Of a stretch of DNA of 64,000 nucleotides, positions 51,817 through 61,519 are shown piece by piece. The position numbers and the translations under genes are program-made. The stretch is taken from positions 62,001-126,000 of the forward strand of contig CAVXGQ010000004.1 of assembly GCA_963761425.1 (NCBI GenBank), read 5' to 3'. Numbering within the stretch: the first letter of the stretch is position 1; each line of letters opens with the position of its first letter. The notes beneath the pieces were generated by a model that saw only the letters and a list, made by a program, of their open reading frames with translations, was not told the origin of the DNA and did no database searches. Source of the DNA: Bog-793 sp963761425. Its GTDB lineage: Bacteria > Actinomycetota > Acidimicrobiia > Acidimicrobiales > Bog-793.

Positions 51817-52992
51817 TCAGTCTCCCATCGCGCCCCGCCCGGCGAGCGACGCCACCACCTCCTCGACGACGCCGCAGGCGTAGTCGATCTCGTCCGCGGT
51901 CGTCGTCGGCCCCAGCGTGAAGCGCACCGCCTCGCGGGCTTCGCGCCCGCTCCAGCCCATGGCGCGCAGGACGTGGCTGGGCTCCAGCGCTCCCGCGGAG
52001 CAGGCCGAGCCGGCGGACGCGGCCACCCCGGCCTCGTCGAGGAGGAAGAGGAGTTCCTCGGCGACCACGCCGGGGAACCGGACGTGGGCGTGCCCGGGCA
52101 CCGTCGAGGACCGGGGGACCGACTCGCAGATCTCCGGCACCACCGCCACCAGGCGGTCGACAAACCGGTCTCGTAGCTGGCGGGTCGTCACGCTGGCATC
52201 GAGACGCTCGGCTGCCGTGGCAGCGGCGGCCGACCCCATGGCGGCGATCCCCCCGACGTTCTCGGTCCCCGGTCGCAGGCTCCGTTCTTGGCCACCGCCG
52301 AAGCTCAAGGGCGCGACCGCACTGACCGCGCGCCCCCGCACCACCAGCGCGCCAACGCCCTTGGGCCCGCCGAACTTATGGGCGGAGACCGACACCAGGT
52401 CGCAGTCCGCGAGCGTCGAGGCAACGTCGCACCACGACACCGCCTGGACGGCATCGGAGTGGATGAAGGCCCGCGGTGCCCGGGCTCGCACCGCGGCGAC
52501 GATGTCGCCAATCGGCTGGATGGTCCCCACCTCGTTGTTCACCGCCATCACGCTCACCAGCGTCACCGACTCATCGAGCGCCTTGGCGAGATCCTCCAGG
52601 TCGACCAGGCCCTTTGGGGTGGACCTCACCAGGCGCGCGCCAACCCGCCGGGCTGGGTTCAAGACCGCGTCATGTTCGATCGCGCTGACGACGACGGTGC
52701 CCCCCAGGCGCCTGTGCACCCCCAGCACGGCGAGATTGTCGGCCTCGGTCCCGCCCGACGTGAACACCACCTCGCCCGGTTGGCAGCCGAGCAACGCCGC
52801 CATCTGGTCCCGGGCGTCGTCGAGCGCCCGTCGGGCCCGACGGCCCCCGGCGTAGACACCCGACGGGTTGCCGTACTCGACCCTCATGAACGGCAGCATC
52901 GCCGCCACCGCCTCGGCTCGCATCGGCGTCGTCGCGGCGTGGTCCAGATAGACACCCCGCCGATCGGTCTGGAGGATCCCCTCCTCGTTCAC
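51817..52992 (-). CDS. iscS: Cysteine desulfurase
   Basis: A PLP-dependent desulfurase (391 aa) of the NifS/IscS group that moves sulfur from cysteine to acceptor proteins. The PLP lysine is K206 in SVSAHKFGGPKGVGALVVRG, and the sulfur-carrying Cys331 is in the loop ASAGSACSAGALEPSH. The start has VYLDHAATTPMR, and VFTSGGTEADNLAVLG follows. It starts with GTG at 52992. Adjacency to mnmA suggests its main duty is tRNA thiolation, although general Fe-S assembly is also possible. No iscU or isc regulator is adjacent. Confidence 0.94.
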   Translation of the reverse strand: MNEEGILQTDRRGVYLDHAATTPMRAEAVAAMLPFMRVEYGNPSGVYAGGRRARRALDDARDQMAALLGCQPGEVVFTSGGTEADNLAVLGVHRRLGGTVVVSAIEHDAVLNPARRVGARLVRSTPKGLVDLEDLAKALDESVTLVSVMAVNNEVGTIQPIGDIVAAVRARAPRAFIHSDAVQAVSWCDVASTLADCDLVSVSAHKFGGPKGVGALVVRGRAVSAVAPLSFGGGQERSLRPGTENVGGIAAMGSAAAATAAERLDASVTTRQLRDRFVDRLVAVVPEICESVPRSSTVPGHAHVRFPGVVAEELLFLLDEAGVAASAGSACSAGALEPSHVLRAMGWSGREAREAVRFTLGPTTTADEIDYACGVVEEVVASLAGRGAMGD

Positions 52993-53086
52993 GGTCGCCT
53001 AGTCCACTCGATGCGGTGGGTCGCGCGCCTATCCGGGCCACCGCCGTCGTCCGGTGAGCCGTCCGGCATCTCCGGCAACGGATCGA

Positions 53087-54454
53087 TCAGGCCTCGGGGA
53101 CCATCCCTCCGAAGCGGAACTCTCGCGCTGCGGTAAGCACCACGAGCAGGTCTTCGACGACGCGCCCGTCCCACGGCAGCAACCGGCTGATATCCCGGGC
53201 GGCCAGATATCCCTCGAGGAACGCGCGCCGGTTGCGCTGTACCCACGCCTGGGCGAGTCGGCTGGCCCCCTCGACCTCGGCTTTCGGCCGCTGGGCGACG
53301 GCCTCCCGGGCGACCCGGCCGATCGAGAACCACATGTCGGCGAGATCCTCGACCGGGGTGCCCGAGTGTGGATAGAGCGACGTTAGCGAGAGCGACTCGG
53401 CGAACAACGGGTCGTCGCCGAATCCTCCGACCACCCATCCCGTCTCGGCGCGCATCACCCTTCTCAGGTGGAAATCGCCATGGACCCGGATCACGGACCC
53501 GGCCTCGCCGGGGCGCAGGGATCCCAGGCGCGCGACGAGGTCGGACGTATCCAGGGAGGTGCCCCCCACGCTTCGCCCTGACATCCCGTTCGAGACGAGC
53601 TGCGTGACCTCCTCGGCGAGCGTCGCCGGCACGACCTCGCTCGTCCCGAAAGCGTCACCGAGCGCGAGATGCAGATGTGCCGCGGTCGAACCCAGACGAC
53701 GCATCTCCGACGCGAGATCCCCGCCGGCGGAGGCTGTCGTCGCGACGGGGTCCAAGGCACCGCCGAGTTCCACTCCCGCCATGCCCCCCGTGTTGGTTTG
53801 GTCGTAGCCAGAGGCGCGAGCCAGAAGATCGCGCAACGAGGTCAGCGCCAGCAGCCGGCCTTCGAGGGCCGACGGGAAGAACTCGCGCACCAAAGCGAGG
53901 TCGTACCCGTCGGACTGCCACGCCGCGACCGGGGCAAGGATCGCGTTGAAGCCCACCGCGTCGAGCCCCATCAACACCTCGATCTCCGGGCGGGTGGTGT
54001 CCTCGAGCACCCGATAGCACTTCATGAGCAACCGCCCGTCATAGACGAGCGACGCATGCGACACCGCCGACGCGACCTGCCGGACTCGGGTCACCACCTC
54101 CCGGCCGCCCGTCACCCGTCTGAGCAGCTCGATCGCCAGCTCGTCGTCGGCCAGAGCGTCGTAGACGAGCACCGTACGCCCTCCGTCCAGCGCAGATCCG
54201 TAGATGGCGCCCTCCCGCCCCGGCAACGCGTCGGAAGCCTCCGACGCATCCCGCCAACCGGTAAAGAGGCTGAAGGACCGGCCGCGACAGCGGAGCAGCA
54301 GTCGGTACAAAGGCGGGCCTTCCTCGCGGAGCATCTCGACCTTGACGAGCTCGATCTCGTCGGCGCGCGCCCCCGGGACGGTCAGCTGGAACCAGCGCTG
54401 GCGGTCGAGGTACCCGCGAGCGAGCGACCCGAGCTCCTCGAATGCGAGCGGCAC
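53087..54454 (-). CDS. mak: Maltokinase-like protein (Mak), degenerate metal motif
   Basis: A protein of about 455 aa with the aminoglycoside phosphotransferase-like kinase fold and the RWF-containing N-terminal cap (YLDRQRWF) of actinobacterial maltokinases. The N-lobe has LLMKCYRVLEDTTRPEIEV with Lys145 and Glu157. The catalytic loop is HGDFHLRRVM (325-334). The next motif, normally IDFEGEP with a metal-binding Asp, here reads VVGGFGDDP, so the key Asp is replaced by Gly, though acidic residues follow. The kinase phosphorylates maltose in the TreS-Mak-GlgE route to alpha-glucan. The GTG at 54454 is two bases after the treS stop. Activity cannot be assumed. Confidence 0.82.
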   Translation of the reverse strand: MPLAFEELGSLARGYLDRQRWFQLTVPGARADEIELVKVEMLREEGPPLYRLLLRCRGRSFSLFTGWRDASEASDALPGREGAIYGSALDGGRTVLVYDALADDELAIELLRRVTGGREVVTRVRQVASAVSHASLVYDGRLLMKCYRVLEDTTRPEIEVLMGLDAVGFNAILAPVAAWQSDGYDLALVREFFPSALEGRLLALTSLRDLLARASGYDQTNTGGMAGVELGGALDPVATTASAGGDLASEMRRLGSTAAHLHLALGDAFGTSEVVPATLAEEVTQLVSNGMSGRSVGGTSLDTSDLVARLGSLRPGEAGSVIRVHGDFHLRRVMRAETGWVVGGFGDDPLFAESLSLTSLYPHSGTPVEDLADMWFSIGRVAREAVAQRPKAEVEGASRLAQAWVQRNRRAFLEGYLAARDISRLLPWDGRVVEDLLVVLTAAREFRFGGMVPEA

Positions 54455-54456
54455 GA

Positions 54457-56178
<1,722 letters not shown>

Positions 56179-56199
56179 CACGTCAGTGATCCGTCGGTC

Positions 56200-57474
56200 T
56201 CACGACCCGGCAGGAGGCCGATCATCAGCGCGGGTGATGTCGGCGCCGAGGGCGCGCAGCTTTCCGTCAAAGTCCTCGTAGCCCCGGTCGATGTGTTCGA
56301 CCCCCGTGACCACGGTCTCGCCGTCGGCGACGAGCCCGGCGAGGACGAGCGCCGCGCCGGCCCGGATGTCGGGCGCCTTCACCGGCGCGCCAGAGAGACG
56401 TACAACCCCTCGCACCAGGGCATGATGTCCCTCGGTGCGGATGTCGGCCCCCATCCGGCGCAGCTCGTCGACGTAGCGAAAGCGTCCGGCGTAGATGTTC
56501 TCGCTCACGATCGCCACCCCCGAGGCGACCGCCAGCACCGTCACCAGCAGCGGCTTGTAGTCGGTCGCCACCCCGGGATAGGGAAGCGTCGACACGTCGA
56601 CCGCCAGCGGCCTCCCGCCGAACCGGGCCGAGATCCCCCAGGCGGTCGCCTCGATGCCCACCCCCATGGCGCCGAGCTTTTCGAGGTACATGTCCATGTG
56701 CTCGTGGTGCGCCCCCCGCAGTTGGACCTCGCCGCCAGCGATGGCGACCGCGGCAAGGAACGTCGCGGCTTCGACGCGGTCGGCGACCGCCCGGTGCGAG
56801 GCCGCATGCAGCTCATCGACGCCCTCGACCTCGATGTGCGACGTACCCGCGCCCGAGATGTGGGCACCCATCGCCTCGAGGAGCTCCGCCAGGTCCTTCA
56901 CCTCGGGTTCACGGGCCGCGTTCTCGATCACCGTCGTCCCCTTGGCGAGGACCGCCGCCGAGAGGATGTTGTCGGTGGCGGTATGGCTGGGGTACTCGAG
57001 AACGACGCGGGCGCCGACCAGGCGCTCACATCGCCCCTCCACGTAGCCGTGCTCGGTCGTGAACTCGGCGCCGAGCTCAGATAAAGCGCGTAGGTGCATG
57101 TCGATCGGTCGGGAGCCGAAATCGTCCCCGCCGGGCAGCGACACGCGCGCGAAGTGGTGCCGGGCGAGCAGCGGCCCGAGGACGACGATCGACGCCCGCA
57201 TCTTCTCCACGAGCTCGTAGGGCGCGACCGGTGTGCAGCGCTCCGGGGTGGTGACGAGCAACTCACCGGCCTCGTTCCTCGTCACCTCGGCGCCGATCGC
57301 CGTCAGGACCTCCGCCATGGTCTCGACGTCGGTGATGCGCGGCACGTTCTCGAGCCGGGTCGTCCCCTCGGCAAGGAGCGAAGCCGCCATCAGCTTCAGA
57401 ACCGAGTTCTTGGCGCCCTGGATGGTGACCTCGCCACGGAGTGGTCCCGCCGAGCGCACGATGAACTGCTGCAT
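56200..57474 (-). CDS. murA: UDP-N-acetylglucosamine 1-carboxyvinyltransferase
   Basis: MurA (424 aa) adds enolpyruvate from PEP to UDP-GlcNAc, the first committed step of peptidoglycan. It starts FIVRSAGPLRGEVTIQGAKN, with the Lys22-type KNSVLKLMAASLL motif, and ends with an intact second domain (VEHIDRGYEDFDGKLRALGA). The active-site loop reads LPGGDDFGSRPIDMH; residue 117 is Asp where most MurA have Cys. The same change occurs in Mycobacterium and Chlamydia and makes the enzyme insensitive to fosfomycin. It lies between treS and the ATP synthase genes; the ATG at 57474 has a TAGCGT box seven bases upstream, so a leaderless start is possible. Confidence 0.95.
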   Translation of the reverse strand: MQQFIVRSAGPLRGEVTIQGAKNSVLKLMAASLLAEGTTRLENVPRITDVETMAEVLTAIGAEVTRNEAGELLVTTPERCTPVAPYELVEKMRASIVVLGPLLARHHFARVSLPGGDDFGSRPIDMHLRALSELGAEFTTEHGYVEGRCERLVGARVVLEYPSHTATDNILSAAVLAKGTTVIENAAREPEVKDLAELLEAMGAHISGAGTSHIEVEGVDELHAASHRAVADRVEAATFLAAVAIAGGEVQLRGAHHEHMDMYLEKLGAMGVGIEATAWGISARFGGRPLAVDVSTLPYPGVATDYKPLLVTVLAVASGVAIVSENIYAGRFRYVDELRRMGADIRTEGHHALVRGVVRLSGAPVKAPDIRAGAALVLAGLVADGETVVTGVEHIDRGYEDFDGKLRALGADITRADDRPPAGS

Positions 57475-57557
57475 CGGCCCGACGCTACCGCCCCGCTGAG
57501 GTCTCGATGACCACCCGGGGACCGGGGCGACATCGCCGGGAGGCCCAGCCCGCCGGG

Positions 57558-58598
57558 TCAGCCGATCAGCCGCTCCAGCACCACCTGGGGCCTGTCGGGG
57601 CGTGCCGCGACAGGGAGGACGGCGCGCCGGTAACCCAGGTGCGACAAGAACCCGTCGACCGGCCCGTCGGCCACCACGTCGAAGGTGACTCGCGTACCAC
57701 CCCGTCCCGCCACGGCCCGTTCCAGGGCCCGCACGAGCTGCCCACCGATGCCCTCGTTGCGCCGGTTCTCGTCGACCCGCAACGTGTGCACCGTAAGGGT
57801 CTTACCAGAGGCCGATCCGATCACCGCCCCGACCGGCCGGTCCGTCGCGTAGGCGGTCAACACGAACGGGTCCTCGACCGGCGGGGTCGTCGCCTGAGCG
57901 CCGATCCCGCCCTCGCCCGGGGTGGCGGCGATCCACGCCGCCGTTTCGAGGTCGAGCATCGTCGATCCGACGAAGGTGAGCTCGCGGCCTCCCCGACCGA
58001 CGGTCGATCCCGAGCCGAGGATGACGTCGGCGATGACACGCCAGGGGTGTCGGGGGGCCTGGTCGTCCTGCTCGCACAGCGCCACCGTCGACAGCATCGC
58101 TGCCAGCTCAAAGTTGGCCAGCACCTGGAGGGCGGCGACGATCTTCACCCTTTCCACACGGCCACCGATCGTGATATGCGGGACGAAGGGCCGCCCCACC
58201 CGCGGCGCGGCCGGGACGAGCGGCGGGGCCGCGAGTCGCCGCTGGAGCTCGACGATTCGGGCGGTGTCCCCGTTCACCGCCAGATAGACGACCGGCGTTC
58301 GTGGGGCAAAGGTGTGCGCCGGGCCGATCCGCACTTCGGCCGGGTCGTCGGCCGCGACCGTCCGCACCAGGCGGAGTACGTCGACGATCTCCACGTTCCG
58401 CACGTTGACCGGAGGGACGAGCGTGATGTGCGGCGCGATCCGGCCGAGCCCGGAACCCCCGAGGGCCCGCCGCAAACCGTCGATCTCGGCGGCGGCGCGC
58501 CCGGTCACGGTCAGCGCGACAAGCAAGCGCCGGCGGGTCACCGAGCGAGCGAAGCGACGGCTCGGCTCAGGGTCCGCAGGACCGTGGCTCACCGTCAC
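57558..58598 (-). CDS. LigT/2'-5' RNA ligase-like and GNAT acetyltransferase fusion
   Basis: A 346-residue protein with two recognisable parts. Residues 24-200 look like the 2H phosphoesterase (LigT/2'-5' RNA ligase) fold, with two HxT motifs: PHITLVPP (His57, Thr59) and VPHITIGGR (His141, Thr143). Residues 205-346 look like a GNAT acetyltransferase, with TLRVDENRRNEGIGGQLVRA carrying the R-x-x-G-x-G CoA-binding motif. The start overlaps the atpC stop in a four-base overlap, so it is translated with the ATP synthase operon. 2H enzymes cleave or join 2',5' or cyclic phosphodiesters; neither substrate is known here. The fusion is visible in one frame without break. Confidence 0.78.
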   Translation of the reverse strand: MTVSHGPADPEPSRRFARSVTRRRLLVALTVTGRAAAEIDGLRRALGGSGLGRIAPHITLVPPVNVRNVEIVDVLRLVRTVAADDPAEVRIGPAHTFAPRTPVVYLAVNGDTARIVELQRRLAAPPLVPAAPRVGRPFVPHITIGGRVERVKIVAALQVLANFELAAMLSTVALCEQDDQAPRHPWRVIADVILGSGSTVGRGGRELTFVGSTMLDLETAAWIAATPGEGGIGAQATTPPVEDPFVLTAYATDRPVGAVIGSASGKTLTVHTLRVDENRRNEGIGGQLVRALERAVAGRGGTRVTFDVVADGPVDGFLSHLGYRRAVLPVAARPDRPQVVLERLIG

Positions 58599-59155
58599 GT
58601 CGCAGCGGTGACCCCCGCCGCCTCGAGGCGGACCCGGGCGCGGTGCATCGCGGCCTGCGGCGAGTCGGTGGCCGCGCGGACCAGCCTCTCCTCGGGGGTG
58701 AGAGGGTCGGGGGTGCCTGCGGGGCCTGGCTCGCCGTCCGGCGGCGTTCCGGCGCCAAGCCGCCCGGCGGCCTTCTCGAGGGCGGCGCGGGCCCGGGCGA
58801 CGTCGATCTCGGAGGCGAGCTCGGCGACCCCCGCCAGGATGACGACACCTTCGCGGTCGACGTGGACCAGGCCCCCGTGGACGGCGGCACGTACCACGCG
58901 CGCCTCGCCTTCGGCCTCCTCATCACCCGCCTCGCCCACCTCACGGATGCGCACCACGGTCACGTCGGCGACGCCGATGTAGTCCTCGTGTCGGGCGAGG
59001 AAGGTGATCTCGCCTTCGATGGTGCGCATCGAGACCTCGTCGGCCTCGCCGGAGAACAACACCCGCTCGGGGGTCACGAGCTCGACGTGAAACGGGGTCC
59101 CCACGGTCCCGGCCCCGTCATCCGCTCTCGAACTGCTTGGACTTCTCGTGGACAT
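58595..59155 (-). CDS. atpC: ATP synthase F1, epsilon subunit
   Basis: The epsilon subunit (up to 186 aa) couples the rotor to the catalytic head and can inhibit ATP hydrolysis. The N-terminal beta-sandwich has FHVELVTPERVLFSGEADEV and GEITFLARHEDYIG, then VHGGLVHVDREGVVILAGVA. Compared with the usual 130-140 residues it is long, with an acidic insert (VGEAGDEEAEGEAR) and a Pro/Gly-rich region before the last helix. The ATG at 59155 lies inside the end of atpD; a GTG at 59104, after the atpD stop, is an equally good start and gives the family N-terminus. It is the last gene of the F1 block. Confidence 0.88.
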   Translation of the reverse strand: MSTRSPSSSRADDGAGTVGTPFHVELVTPERVLFSGEADEVSMRTIEGEITFLARHEDYIGVADVTVVRIREVGEAGDEEAEGEARVVRAAVHGGLVHVDREGVVILAGVAELASEIDVARARAALEKAAGRLGAGTPPDGEPGPAGTPDPLTPEERLVRAATDSPQAAMHRARVRLEAAGVTAAT

Positions 59156-60566
59156 CGTCGACCCCGCCGGCGTTCAAGAACGCCTGCTCGGGAACGTCGT
59201 CGAGGTCCCCCCCAACGAGCGCCTCAAAGCTGCGGATGGTCTCGTCGACATCGACGTAGACCCCGGGCAGCCCGGTGAAGACCTGCCCGACGAAGAAGGG
59301 CTGCGACAGGAAGCGCTGGATCTTGCGCGCTCTCGTAACGGTCACCCGGTCCTCTTCGGACAGCTCCTCGAGGCCGAGGATCGCGATGATGTCCTGGAGG
59401 TCCCGGTAACGCTGGAGGATCTGTTTCACCGCGCTCGCACAGGCGTAGTGGCGGTCGCCGACCACCTCGGGAGCGAGAATGCTGCTCGTCGAGGCGAGGG
59501 GGTCAACCGCGGGATAGATCCCCAGGGCGGCGATCTGCCGGGAGAGCTCGGTCGTCGCGTCGAGGTGCGCGAAGGTGGTGAATGGAGCCGGGTCGGTGTA
59601 GTCGTCGGCGGGCACGTACACCGCCTGCACCGAGGTGATCGAACGGCCCCGCGTTGAGGTGATCCGCTCCTGGAGCTGGCCCATCTCGTCGGCGAGCGTC
59701 GGCTGGTAGCCGACGGCGGACGGCATCCGGCCGAGCAGAGTCGAAACCTCGGAACCGGCCTGGACGAAGCGGAAGATGTTGTCGACGAACAACAACACGT
59801 CCTGGTGCTTCACGTCCCGAAAGTACTCCGCCATGGTGAGGGCTGACAGCGCTACCCGGAGGCGGACGCCGGGTGGCTCGTCCATCTGGCCGAAGACGAG
59901 GACTGCCTTGTCGATGACACCCGACTCCTGCATCTCGAGCCAAAGATCGTTCCCCTCCCGGGTCCGCTCGCCCACCCCGGCGAAGACCGACACGCCGCCG
60001 TGCTGTTTGGCGACACGGTTGATCATCTCCAGGATGAGGATCGTCTTACCGACGCCGGCTCCGCCGAAAAGGCCGATCTTGCCGCCTCGCACGTACGGCT
60101 CGAGGAGGTCGATCACCTTGATCCCGGTCTCGAACATCTCGCGGCTCGGTTCGAGCTCGTCAAAAGGTGGCGGCTCGCGGTGGATCTCCCAACGATCAGC
60201 GACCGCGCCGATGTCGTCGGTATCGATCGGCTCGCCGATGACATTGAAGGCATGGCCGAGGACGTTGTCCCCGACCGGGACGGTGATGCCCTGACCGGTG
60301 TTACGGACGACGGCGTCGCGTTCGAGGCCGTCGGTCGGTTTCAGGCAGATGCAACGGACCCGTCCCTCACCGATCTGCTGGGCGACCTCGGCGGTGATGA
60401 CCACTCGCCTCCCCTCGAGCTCCAGGTCGATTTCCAGGGCGGTGTTGATCTCCGGCAGGGCGTGTGGCGGGAACTCGACGTCGACGACGGGACCGGCGAT
60501 CGAGACAACTCGGCCGTTCTCGAGCGATCGTGGTTCCGGGTTCGCCGGGTCGGTTTTTGTCGACAT
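59118..60566 (-). CDS. atpD: ATP synthase F1, beta subunit
   Basis: The catalytic beta subunit (482 aa), of which three copies make ATP in F1. Walker A is GLFGGAGVGKTILILEMINR, Walker B is in DVLLFVDNIFRFVQAGSEVS, and the catalytic Glu is in VFAGVGERTREGNDLWLEM. The DELSEED-like segment is LEELSEEDRVTVTRARKIQR. The ATG has a GGAGGA site just upstream. It follows atpG by five bases and its end overlaps the first atpC start. Confidence 0.97.
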   Translation of the reverse strand: MSTKTDPANPEPRSLENGRVVSIAGPVVDVEFPPHALPEINTALEIDLELEGRRVVITAEVAQQIGEGRVRCICLKPTDGLERDAVVRNTGQGITVPVGDNVLGHAFNVIGEPIDTDDIGAVADRWEIHREPPPFDELEPSREMFETGIKVIDLLEPYVRGGKIGLFGGAGVGKTILILEMINRVAKQHGGVSVFAGVGERTREGNDLWLEMQESGVIDKAVLVFGQMDEPPGVRLRVALSALTMAEYFRDVKHQDVLLFVDNIFRFVQAGSEVSTLLGRMPSAVGYQPTLADEMGQLQERITSTRGRSITSVQAVYVPADDYTDPAPFTTFAHLDATTELSRQIAALGIYPAVDPLASTSSILAPEVVGDRHYACASAVKQILQRYRDLQDIIAILGLEELSEEDRVTVTRARKIQRFLSQPFFVGQVFTGLPGVYVDVDETIRSFEALVGGDLDDVPEQAFLNAGGVDDVHEKSKQFESG

Positions 60567-60571
60567 CTCCT

Positions 60572-61516
60572 CTACTCCTCGCCGAGACCCGCCATGGGCC
60601 TCTGGGACCTGCCGCCCCCTCCGGCGACCCGCATCGCTTCGGCACCACCGACGATCTCCATGATTTCGTTGGTGATCGAATCCTGGCGGATACGGTTCAA
60701 CAGCCGGCGCAGCGTCGTCGCCAGCTCTTCGGCGTTCTCGGTGGCCGCGGACATCGCCCGCTGCCGGGCGGTGTGCTCCGACGCCGAGGCCTCGAGCAGC
60801 GCCTGGAAGAGCACCGCCTCGGTGAAGAGTGGCAGGACCAGCCCCAGCAGCTCCTCCGCGGGCGGCTCGAAATCATAGAAGCCCTGGGCCGGTGGCGGCG
60901 TCGCCGGTCCTTGTCCACCTCGTGGCTCCGGCGGCACCAGCGGCAGCACCTGGCGCACCTCGACGACCTGAACCCCGCCGGAGCGAAAACGGGTCGAGAC
61001 CAGCTGGACGAGATCGACCTCCCCGGCGAGGAACGGTCCGAGCGTCTCGGCCGCGACCCGGCGGGCGTCCTCGTAGATCGGCCGCTCGGTCATCTTCACC
61101 AGCGAGCAGGCGACCTCCCGCCCGTGGAACCGGAAGAAACGCTGGGCGCGGCGCCCCACGGTCACCAGCGTGTAGGTGCGACCCTCGGTTTCCCCGGCGC
61201 GCATCAACCGCTCCGCGGTACCCAGGACGTTGGCGTTGTAGGCACCGCACAGCCCGCGGTCCGAGACGATGGCGACGACCAACACCCGTCGCGAGTCCGC
61301 CGGCGGTGCCGTTCGAGGGACGGACGGACCCAGGTCGGACACGGTGATCCCGAAGATGTCCTCGATTTCTCCGACATAGGGCCGGCTCCCTTGGATACGT
61401 CCCTGGGCGCGCACGATCTGAGACGCCGAGATGAGGTCCATGGCTCGGGTCATCTTCCCAGTCGACTCCACGCTGTGAATCCGGCGTCGAAGGACGCGCT
61501 CTTGTCCGGATGACAT
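60572..61516 (-). CDS. atpG: ATP synthase F1, gamma subunit
   Basis: The central shaft subunit (314 aa) that rotates within the alpha-beta ring. The N-terminal helix is LRRRIHSVESTGKMTRAMDL with SASQIVRAQG, the middle Rossmann-like part has VSDRGLCGAYNANVLGTAER, and the C-terminal helix ends in LNRIRQDSITNEIMEIVGGA. A Pro/Gly-rich insert near PPEPRGGQGPATPPPAQG is longer than in most. The ATG is three bases after the atpA stop. Confidence 0.96.
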   Translation of the reverse strand: MSSGQERVLRRRIHSVESTGKMTRAMDLISASQIVRAQGRIQGSRPYVGEIEDIFGITVSDLGPSVPRTAPPADSRRVLVVAIVSDRGLCGAYNANVLGTAERLMRAGETEGRTYTLVTVGRRAQRFFRFHGREVACSLVKMTERPIYEDARRVAAETLGPFLAGEVDLVQLVSTRFRSGGVQVVEVRQVLPLVPPEPRGGQGPATPPPAQGFYDFEPPAEELLGLVLPLFTEAVLFQALLEASASEHTARQRAMSAATENAEELATTLRRLLNRIRQDSITNEIMEIVGGAEAMRVAGGGGRSQRPMAGLGEE

Positions 61517-61519
61517 CGA

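Noticed and set aside
50775..52163. 462-codon frame extending mnmA upstream
   Set aside because: The extra N-terminus is shadow translation of iscS; the MnmA family start is the ATG at 51812.
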